From an uncultured Planctomycetaceae bacterium (lineage in GTDB: Bacteria > Planctomycetota > Planctomycetia > Pirellulales > UBA1268): a DNA stretch of 5,427 nucleotides. Of this stretch, positions 1 to 4,837 are shown one piece after another. Every line of letters starts with the position of its first letter. The stretch's first letter is position 1. The DNA is taken from positions 1 through 5,427 of the forward strand of contig CAISKG010000301.1 in the NCBI GenBank assembly GCA_903885855.1, read 5' to 3'. Below the pieces are notes generated by a model. That model saw only the letters and a list, made by a program, of their open reading frames with translations. It searched no databases and was not told where the DNA came from. The position numbers and the translations under genes are program-made.

Positions 1-987
1 GCGCTGGCCGAGCCAGGCCGCGGCGATCGCCGCCGGGACGCCGGCGAGCAGCGCGGCGGCCAGGGCCGAGAGCGCCTGCCACATCGGGAGCCAGCGATCG
101 GACCGCGACGCCAGCGCCACGAGCACCGCGCCCGAGGCGACGCCGTCGGCACGCCGCACCGGCGCGACGGCGCGGTAGGTGGTGCCGGCCGACCGGCCCA
201 GCGTGCGCCCGCCGACGATGCATTCACGCGCCAGCGCCGCATCGGCGGCGTCGAGGGGCTGTGGGGTCTCGGAGGCGTTGCCACGCTCGTCGACGAAGCG
301 CGTCACCAGCGGCGTGCCGCGCGCGTCGACGACGCGCACCTCGCGCACGTCGCCGGTGGCCATCTCGCCGGCCAGACGCCGCAGCCCCGCGACGCGCTCC
401 AAACGCTCGAGGTAGTCGGTGGGAAGGCCGACGCGCACGATCCGCGGCCCGTCCACGCCGGGCACGCCCACCTCCTTCACCGTCCGGTCGTCGCCGTCGC
501 GCCGGCGCGACTCCCGCACGAGCGCCGGCAGGTCGCCGGCGAGCAGCTTGTGGAAGACGTGGTCCTGCGGCTGGGCGGCGGGATCGTCCGAGAAGCGGAA
601 GCCCTGGAGGGCCGCGACGCTCGCGTACCGCACCGCGCCGGTGCCGTCGGTGACGACGAATTCATGGCCCGACGGCTCGCCCGCCGTCCGGAGCCGGGCG
701 TCGACGTCCGCGGGGGGGAGGCCGGCCTGCTCCGCCACCGCCGCCAGCTGCGCGAGCAGCCGGCCCTGGACGACGAGCTGCTCGCCGATCTCCGCATCCA
801 GCCGGGCGGGCAGCTCGCCGGCGAGGGTCACCGCCCGGGCGAGCGCCTCGGCGACCCCCTCGGCGCCCGCGCGCGACTGCTCCGTGATCGCGGTCCGGGC
901 GACGAGCGCCTGGAGGGCCGACGCGGTCGCGGCGGCCGCCGCCACCGCCAGCCCCACGATCAGGGCGAGTCTCGTCCACAGCGGCAT
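1..987 (-). CDS. Membrane receptor with double-Cache-like sensor region (N-terminal 329 residues, runs off window)
   Basis: The frame opens with ATG at 985-987 and stays open for 329 codons to the left edge. The start is set by a strong GGAGGAGA six bases upstream. Residues 6-25 form a hydrophobic, Ala-rich first membrane helix. Residues 26-300 would be extracytoplasmic, and residues 302-325 form a second membrane helix just before the cut. The region between has the Cache/PAS-like pattern. FVVTDGTGAVRYAS (110-123) and the following HVFHKLLAGD block resemble a membrane-distal pocket. REVRVVDARGTPLVT (215-229) and YRAVAPVRRADG...GAVLVAL (271-292) resemble a membrane-proximal one. Such proteins sense a small molecule outside the membrane and pass the signal to a cytoplasmic output. 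The output (HAMP plus histidine kinase, chemoreceptor, cyclase or phosphatase) is not visible, so no exact class is given. The topology is well supported; the Cache assignment is by pattern only. Confidence 0.8.
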   Translation of the reverse strand, partial: MPLWTRLALIVGLAVAAAAATASALQALVARTAITEQSRAGAEGVAEALARAVTLAGELPARLDAEIGEQLVVQGRLLAQLAAVAEQAGLPPADVDARLRTAGEPSGHEFVVTDGTGAVRYASVAALQGFRFSDDPAAQPQDHVFHKLLAGDLPALVRESRRRDGDDRTVKEVGVPGVDGPRIVRVGLPTDYLERLERVAGLRRLAGEMATGDVREVRVVDARGTPLVTRFVDERGNASETPQPLDAADAALARECIVGGRTLGRSAGTTYRAVAPVRRADGVASGAVLVALASRSDRWLPMWQALSALAAALLAGVPAAIAAAWLGQR

Positions 988-993
988 GCGGGA

Positions 994-1001
994 TCTCCTC
1001 C
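994..1001 (-). promoter_or_regulatory. Strong Shine-Dalgarno of the receptor gene
   Basis: GGAGGAGA on the minus strand sits six bases before the ATG at 985-987. It is the best ribosome binding site in the window. It fixes the start of the receptor gene directly in front of the predicted first membrane helix. Confidence 0.75.
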
Positions 1002-1024
1002 GGGACGAGGGGGGCGCCAGCCCT

Positions 1025-1041
1025 CCCTCGGTGCCCGAGGG
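1025..1041. other. Perfect 7-bp hairpin in the gap upstream of the receptor gene
   Basis: CCCTCGG, loop TGC, CCGAGGG form an uninterrupted seven-base-pair stem. It lies in the 158-bp gap between the small lipoprotein-like gene and the receptor gene, 37 bases upstream of the receptor start codon. On the minus strand no T-run follows it, so a classic intrinsic terminator is unlikely. It could attenuate read-through from the upstream gene, shape the receptor leader, or be chance in GC-rich DNA. Confidence 0.3.
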
Positions 1042-1145
1042 AACCTTAATGCGGATCGCCCGGCGACGCCACCGGGCGCCGCTCGGTGCGGCCCCGGCAC
1101 CCGCCCGGCCGGCGCTGGGGAGAGGCCGGGCCTCCGTCGGCCCTG

Positions 1146-1448
1146 TCAGCGTGCCGGAGCGGACCTCGGCGCGACCGAGGGGGCGGTGGCGGGCGCGATG
1201 GCCGGCGCGGCCGTCGTGGTCGCTTCGTCGCCGAGCGAGACCTCCGGGGCGACCAGCGACGGCGGGGCGACGCCGGACGACGCCGGCAGGGCCGATCGCC
1301 GCATCGTGCCGCCGACGGCACACCCCACGATCGGCGCCAGCGCGAACACGGGCGCACCCGCGACGAGCAGCCAGAGGCGCCCGGCGCCGGCGCGCGGGCT
1401 GCCGGCGGCGAGGGCGTCCGGCGGGAGACGGCGGCGGGACGGTGGCAT
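1146..1448 (-). CDS. Small predicted lipoprotein or membrane protein with x-A-P-x repeat tail (100 aa)
   Basis: I do not recognise a family. ATG at 1446-1448 is preceded by GGGGAG six bases upstream, and the frame ends at TGA (1146-1148). Codon third positions are almost all G or C, as in the neighbouring real genes. The N-terminus is basic (PPSRRR), with a hydrophobic stretch at residues 25-46 (LWLLVAGAPVFALAPIVGCAV). IVGC at 40-43 fits a lipobox, with Cys43 as the possible lipidated residue. The hydrophobic segment starts rather late for a signal peptide, so a simple membrane anchor is an alternative. The C-terminus is low complexity: residues 80-99 read as five tandem tetrapeptides of the form x-A-P-x. 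The gene lies between tRNA-Leu and the receptor gene on the same strand. A role beside the receptor would be guesswork. Confidence 0.5.
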   Translation of the reverse strand: MPPSRRRLPPDALAAGSPRAGAGRLWLLVAGAPVFALAPIVGCAVGGTMRRSALPASSGVAPPSLVAPEVSLGDEATTTAAPAIAPATAPSVAPRSAPAR

Positions 1449-1556
1449 GACGGGCTCCCCGGGAACGGGCCGGGCGGCCGGAACCACCCTCCTTGCGGGG
1501 TCAATAGCCGATGCGCCGCACGGCCGGCAAGAGGGAACCGGCCGCCGGGCCCCGAG

Positions 1557-1642
1557 TGGCCGAGGCGGGGATCGAACCCGCACGGAGATCGCTCTCCACG
1601 GGATTTTAAGTCCCGTGCGTCTGCCGGTTTCGCCACTCGGCC
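1557..1642 (-). tRNA. tRNA-Leu (anticodon UAA)
   Basis: The 86-nt minus-strand sequence folds as a type II tRNA. The acceptor stem is GGCCGAG with CTCGGCC, followed by TG at positions 8-9 and a D-arm with a three-base-pair GCG/CGC stem. The anticodon stem CGGGA/TCCCG closes the loop CTTAAAA. A long variable arm has stem GGAGA/TCTCC and loop GCGA. The T-arm is GCGGG TTCGATC CCCGC, and the discriminator base is A. The anticodon TAA (1606-1608) and the long variable arm identify leucine; it would read UUA and UUG codons, which are rare in such GC-rich genes. The 3' CCA is not encoded, so it must be added after transcription. No T-rich terminator is visible downstream before the next gene. Confidence 0.97.
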
Positions 1643-1652
1643 GTCGGGTGCG

Positions 1653-1682
1653 ATCGTAGTCGGCCGGGCGCCCGGATCGCAA
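1653..1682 (-). promoter_or_regulatory. Probable sigma70-type promoter of tRNA-Leu
   Basis: On the minus strand, TTGCGA (1677-1682) and TACGAT (1653-1658) are 18 bases apart. Each matches four of six consensus positions. The -10 element ends 10 bases before the mature tRNA 5' end, a usual distance for a tRNA promoter. The spacer holds a perfect 12-bp palindrome, CCGGGCGCCCGG (1664-1675). Confidence 0.45.
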
Positions 1683-1725
1683 TTCCCGCCCCGCCGCCGC
1701 CGCAGTCATGGGGCGGGGAGGCTGG

Positions 1726-1731
1726 TAGGCT
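1726..1731 (+). promoter_or_regulatory. Possible -10 element for the DUF420 gene
   Basis: TAGGCT in the context GGTAGGCTG lies 57 bases before the preferred GTG start at 1789. It would give a leader of about 50 bases. There is no clear -35 hexamer. The same nonamer recurs inside coding sequence at 5404-5412, so chance is a real alternative. Confidence 0.2.
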
Positions 1732-1788
1732 GTGGCTCCCGCCGTTCCCGGCCAGGACGGGCGCGGACTCCCTGGAGCCAACCCCCGA

Positions 1789-2285
1789 GTGGACGTTCCC
1801 CAGATCGCTGCCGGCATCGACGGCTTTCTCGGCACGCGCGCGAGCCTCGGGATGGACGTCGTCCTCGTCGGGCTCTTCGCCACCTTCCCGCTCCTGGCGT
1901 GGAGCGTCCACCTGGTGCGCCACCGGCGCGACTACGCCGGCCACAAGCGCCTGCAGTTGGCGATCGTCGCGGCGCTGCTGGCGGCGATCGTGGTGTTCGA
2001 GGTCGACATCCGCCTGCTCTCCGACTGGAAGGTGCGCGCGGCCCCGAGCCCGTTCTGGCCGCGGGGCGTGCTCGTGGCCCTGGGGTGCATCTGGTGTTCG
2101 CGGTGTCGACGCTCGTCCTCTGGGCGTGGGTCGTTCTGGAGGCGTGGCGCCGCTTCCCGGTGCCGCCGCAGCCCGGCGCCCATTCGGCCCGTCACCGACG
2201 CATGGCGCGGCTGGCGGCGGCGGACCTCGTCCTCACCGCCGTCACCGGCACCGTCTTCTACTGGCTGGCCTTCGTGGCCGGCTGA
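1789..2285 (+). CDS. DUF420-family four-helix membrane protein, apparently frameshifted
   Basis: The first part reads in one frame from GTG 1789 (FLGTRAS, then H and FEVDIR motifs). The C-terminal part continues one frame back, from GVHLVFAV to the TGA at 2283-2285. The break falls at GGGG (2082-2085); one extra G, or a -1 slip there, gives a continuous 165-residue protein. Four membrane helices are expected, near residues 23-43, 55-72, 94-117 and 142-162. Conserved-looking histidines lie at 41, 45, 52, 101, 132 and 136 (the last two in AHSARHRR). DUF420 includes CtaM-type proteins needed for terminal oxidase function; that role here is inferred from family only. GGAG lies 11 bases before GTG 1789. 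An earlier in-frame GTG at 1732 is possible, but the extra 19 codons are Pro/Gly-rich and use rare codons (GGA, CCT, CGA). Whether the gene is a pseudogene, a sequencing error or translated by frameshifting cannot be decided here. Confidence 0.7.
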
Positions 2286-2293
2286 CGGCCATC

Positions 2294-2310
2294 GGCACGC
2301 CCTCCGTGCC
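2294..2310 (+). terminator. Possible terminator hairpin after the DUF420 gene
   Basis: GGCACG, loop CCCTC, CGTGCC form a six-base-pair stem starting nine bases after the DUF420 stop codon. It is followed by CTTCCC rather than a true T-run, so it is a weak intrinsic terminator at best. Confidence 0.3.
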
Positions 2311-2329
2311 CTTCCCGTCGCACGCTCCC

Positions 2330-2348
2330 GCGGGCCGCGGAGGCCCGC
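2330..2348 (-). terminator. Possible terminator hairpin directly after tatC
   Basis: GCGGGCC, a five-base loop and GGCCCGC form a perfect seven-base-pair stem that begins at the base next to the tatC stop codon. It lies in the 63-bp gap between two converging genes. No T-run follows on either strand. It may still halt or protect converging transcripts. Confidence 0.35.
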
Positions 2349-3377
2349 TCAGGCGCCGCGGGCGTCGGGGGCGGGGAGCCAGCGGCAGATCGCCATCCCG
2401 CCCAGATAGAGCAGGCACAGCGGCACGGCCAGGAACAGCATGCTGTAGGGATCGGCCGGCGTGAGGATCGCCGACACCACGAAGATGACCACCACGGCGA
2501 GGCGCCATTGCGAGGCGTACGTGGCGACGTCGACGACGCCGATCCGTTCCAGGAACAGCATCACCAGCGGCAATTGGAAGCCGATGCCGAAGGCGATCGG
2601 GAGGATGAGCACGAAGCCCATCCATTCGCTGATGCGCGGATCCGGGTCGAGGCCGAGCCAGTCGTTGAACTGCAGGAGGTAGTCGAGGACGAAGTCGAAG
2701 ACGAAGAAGAAGGCCAGGAACACGCCGGCGAGGAACAGCCCGGTGCTCACCGGCAGGAAGACGTGGACGTAGCGCTTCTCGTGCGGATAGAGCCCCGCCG
2801 CCACGAAGGTCCACAGCTGGTAGAAGATCCACGGGGCGGCGAGCACCAGCCCCACCAGCAGCGCCGCCTTGACGTAGAGCCCGAAGGCCTCCTGGGCGCT
2901 GAGCGTGGTGATGCTCACGCGCGGGTCCTTGACCATCGGCTGCCAGAGCAGCAGGGGAACGAGATCGTCGGTGCGGAAATCGGCCCCGCCGGCGCCGTCG
3001 GCCACCTCCCCCCCGCCCGTGCCCAGGACGCGCGCCAGGCGGTCGGCGTGCACCTCGCGCAGCTCGAACGACATCCCGTGCCGCTCCACCGCGTCGACGA
3101 CCTCGTCGCGCGAGTAGGGGAGGGGAGGGCCGTCGGCGACGCGGGGCCGCCAGCCGTCGAAGGTCTCGATCGCCCGGTGGGAGTAGTAGGTGGCCAGGGC
3201 GCGCTTCAGCGGCTGCTCGATGAGGTGGACGAACGGCCGTGCCACGAAGAAGCCCACCATCACGGCCAGCGCGAAACCGGCCGCGGCGCGGATCAGGCAG
3301 CGGCGCAGCTCCTCCAGGTGCTCGCCGAAGGTCATCGTCGAGCTTTGGAACAGATCTTCGTCGTCGAGGCGTGCCAT
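2349..3377 (-). CDS. tatC: Sec-independent (twin-arginine) protein translocase subunit TatC
   Basis: TatC is the inner-membrane receptor of the Tat pathway. It binds twin-arginine signal peptides and, with TatA/TatB, exports folded proteins. The 342-residue product shows the TatC signature FGEHLEELRR at 17-26 before the first helix. LSAQEAFGLYVKAALL (159-174) and YPHEKRYVHVFLP (197-209, with the conserved Glu200) mark the second and third helices. Six membrane helices are expected near 31-49, 165-187, 205-235, 250-275, 288-305 and 311-330. LTPADPYSM (305-313) is a typical end motif. Usual bacterial TatC is about 250 residues; the excess is mainly residues 65-155, a charged, Gly-rich insertion in the first periplasmic loop. 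The ATG at 3375-3377 has only a weak AGG-type ribosome site. The gene follows apgM on the same strand after 66 bp and may be cotranscribed. No tatA or tatB is in the window. Confidence 0.96.
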   Translation of the reverse strand: MARLDDEDLFQSSTMTFGEHLEELRRCLIRAAAGFALAVMVGFFVARPFVHLIEQPLKRALATYYSHRAIETFDGWRPRVADGPPLPYSRDEVVDAVERHGMSFELREVHADRLARVLGTGGGEVADGAGGADFRTDDLVPLLLWQPMVKDPRVSITTLSAQEAFGLYVKAALLVGLVLAAPWIFYQLWTFVAAGLYPHEKRYVHVFLPVSTGLFLAGVFLAFFFVFDFVLDYLLQFNDWLGLDPDPRISEWMGFVLILPIAFGIGFQLPLVMLFLERIGVVDVATYASQWRLAVVVIFVVSAILTPADPYSMLFLAVPLCLLYLGGMAICRWLPAPDARGA

Positions 3378-3390
3378 GATCGACCTGCGG

Positions 3391-3403
3391 CGGGGATGCC
3401 CCG
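3391..3403. other. Short hairpin in the tatC leader
   Basis: CGGGG, loop ATG, CCCCG form a five-base-pair stem in the 66-bp apgM-tatC gap, 13 bases upstream of the tatC start. Just upstream on the minus strand, TAGATT (3404-3409) loosely resembles a -10 element, without a matching -35. The hairpin could mildly affect tatC translation or be chance. Confidence 0.2.
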
Positions 3404-3443
3404 AATCTACCCTCGGCCGGTCCGCACCGCGCGGGGCGGGGGA

Positions 3444-4649
3444 TCAGGCCCCGTACTTCCCCAGCCGGAGGGCATGGGCCATGGCCAGGAGCATGAGGTG
3501 CTTGGCGGGGAAGATTCCGAATCCGCCGCGCGTGCAGTTGCGCTCCGAGAACTTCTCGAAGCCGTCCGGGCGGCAGGTGGCGGCGGCCATGACGGTGGGC
3601 ACGGGGTGCCAGGAGTGGCTCTTGAGCAGGCTCGGCGTGCTGTGGTCGCCGGTGACGATGAGCACGTCGGGCCCCAGCGCCTCGATCCGCGGGATGACCC
3701 GATCGAGCTCCTCGATGCGCTTCACCTTCTCCGCGAAGGCGCCGTCCTCGCCGGTGGAGTCGGTGTACTTGAAGTGGAGGAAGAAGAAGTCGTGGTCCTG
3801 CCAGCAGGCGGCCAGGGTGTCGACCTGCTCGTCGAGCGTCTTGGCGTGGCCGACGAGCTGCATCCCCGCCAGCCGCGCGAGCCCCTTGTACATCGGGTAG
3901 ACCGCGATCGCCGCGGCCCGCAGGCGGTACAGCTCCTCGTAGCCGGGCAGGCGCGGCTTGGCGGCGAATCCGCGGAGCACCATGCCGTTGGCCTTGGGCT
4001 CGTCGACGAGGAGGCGACGGGCCCGATCGACGAACTCGGCGGCGATCTCGGCGGTGCGCCCGGCGGCGGCCGAGAGCGGCTGCGGCTCGAGCGGCGGCAC
4101 GCCGGTGGCCTGCGGGTCGGTGTCGGCCACGGCGCCGTCGAGACCCTTCCCGCGGAACACGACGACGAAGCGGTGCTCCTTCACCGGACGGACGAACGTC
4201 TCCACGCCGGGCACGCGCACCGCCTGGAGCCGCTCCACGACCGCGGCGCTCTCCTCGGAGGGGATGCGGCCCGCACGCCGGTCGGTGATGTTGCCGGCGG
4301 CGTCGAGGGTGCAGAAGTTGCCGCGTGCGGCGACGTCGTCGGGGCCGAGCTCGAAGCCGATGCCGGTCGCCTCGAGGGCGCCGCGGCCGATGCGGAACTC
4401 GAGCGGGTCGTAGCCGAAGAGCGCGAGGTGGCCCGGCCCCGACCCCGGCGTGATGCCCGGGAGCACCGGCACGCTCGCCCCACAGGTGCCGCGGGCGGCC
4501 AGGGCGTCGAGCGCCGGCGTGCGGGCGGTCTCCAGTTCCGTGCGTCCCCCGGCCTCGATCGGCAGGCCGCCGAGGCCGTCGGCGACCACCAGCACGATCT
4601 TCGAGGAGGACTTCTCCGCCAGCTCGCGCACCAACTCGTGTTCGGTCAC
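3444..4649 (-). CDS. apgM: Cofactor-independent phosphoglycerate mutase, archaeal (apgM) type
   Basis: The 401-residue protein belongs to the alkaline-phosphatase-like aPGAM family. These enzymes interconvert 3- and 2-phosphoglycerate in glycolysis and gluconeogenesis in the cytoplasm, using two metal ions and a phosphoserine intermediate. Visible motifs, in order, are VVADGLGG (21-28, metal ligand Asp24), GITPGSGPGHLALFGYDP (65-82, nucleophile Ser70), HFKYTDSTGEDGAF (292-305, Asp297), TGDHSTP (333-339, Asp335 and His336) and SHSWHPVP (344-351, His345 and His348). Length matches the family (about 400). The start is GTG at 4647-4649, with GGAG eight bases upstream; the next in-frame ATG is at residue 223, inside the conserved part. 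Some bacterial relatives have been labelled proposed homoserine kinases, so the exact reaction is less certain than the family. It is the first gene of an apgM-tatC tandem and diverges from the isomerase-like gene. Confidence 0.93.
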   Translation of the reverse strand: MTEHELVRELAEKSSSKIVLVVADGLGGLPIEAGGRTELETARTPALDALAARGTCGASVPVLPGITPGSGPGHLALFGYDPLEFRIGRGALEATGIGFELGPDDVAARGNFCTLDAAGNITDRRAGRIPSEESAAVVERLQAVRVPGVETFVRPVKEHRFVVVFRGKGLDGAVADTDPQATGVPPLEPQPLSAAAGRTAEIAAEFVDRARRLLVDEPKANGMVLRGFAAKPRLPGYEELYRLRAAAIAVYPMYKGLARLAGMQLVGHAKTLDEQVDTLAACWQDHDFFFLHFKYTDSTGEDGAFAEKVKRIEELDRVIPRIEALGPDVLIVTGDHSTPSLLKSHSWHPVPTVMAAATCRPDGFEKFSERNCTRGGFGIFPAKHLMLLAMAHALRLGKYGA

Positions 4650-4731
4650 GCTCCGTACTCCGCGGCAGGGCAGGGGGTGGGGATGGCGACGGTCGGCGTC
4701 CGACGGGCGCGACGGCCTCCCGCGGCGGATG

Positions 4732-4759
4732 TTGTCGGCGGTGCCGGCACCGGGTTCAA
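4732..4759. promoter_or_regulatory. Palindromic candidate operator between two divergent genes
   Basis: CGGTGCCGGCACCG (4739-4752) is a perfect 14-bp palindrome. It lies inside a longer dyad, TTG-N4-palindrome-N4-CAA, with 10 of 14 pairs matching. The site is in the 188-bp gap between apgM (minus) and the isomerase-like gene (plus). The outer TTG arms are also candidate -35 starts: TTGAAC on the minus strand (4754-4759) and TTGTCG on the plus strand (4732-4737). Their partner -10 boxes are poor (about three of six matches). A dimeric regulator binding here could control both genes. No regulator gene is visible, and GC-rich DNA yields such palindromes by chance at some rate. Confidence 0.35.
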
Positions 4760-4785
4760 GAGCAGTGGGCCGACCGCCGACTTCT

Positions 4786-4800
4786 CCGCCACCGCGGCGG
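4786..4800. other. Small inverted repeat upstream of the isomerase-like gene
   Basis: CCGCC, loop ACCGC, GGCGG form a five-base-pair stem ending 37 bases before the ATG at 4838. It could form in the 5' leader if transcription starts upstream. It is weak evidence for any function. Confidence 0.15.
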
Positions 4801-4837
4801 TCCGCATACTTCCCTCCCCCAGCCTGCGGGACGAGCC

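Noticed and set aside
1449..1556. Intrinsic terminator after tRNA-Leu
   Set aside because: GC-rich self-complementary pieces exist (around 1538-1552), but none is followed by a T-run on the minus strand, so no terminator is called.
550..1659. Long plus-strand open frames across 179-1659
   Set aside because: They run antisense to the receptor, the small lipoprotein-like gene and the tRNA. Reading through a tRNA and two better-supported genes marks them as GC-rich shadows.
1732..1788. GTG 1732 as the start of the DUF420 gene
   Set aside because: The added residues are Pro/Gly-rich with codons uncommon in the rest of the window. The GTG follows directly after a possible -10 element. GTG 1789 starts ten residues before the first family-like block.
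1146..1883. Extension of the small lipoprotein-like frame upstream to 1883
   Set aside because: The longer frame would cross the tRNA-Leu gene and its promoter. The ATG at 1446-1448 with GGGGAG in front is the sensible start.
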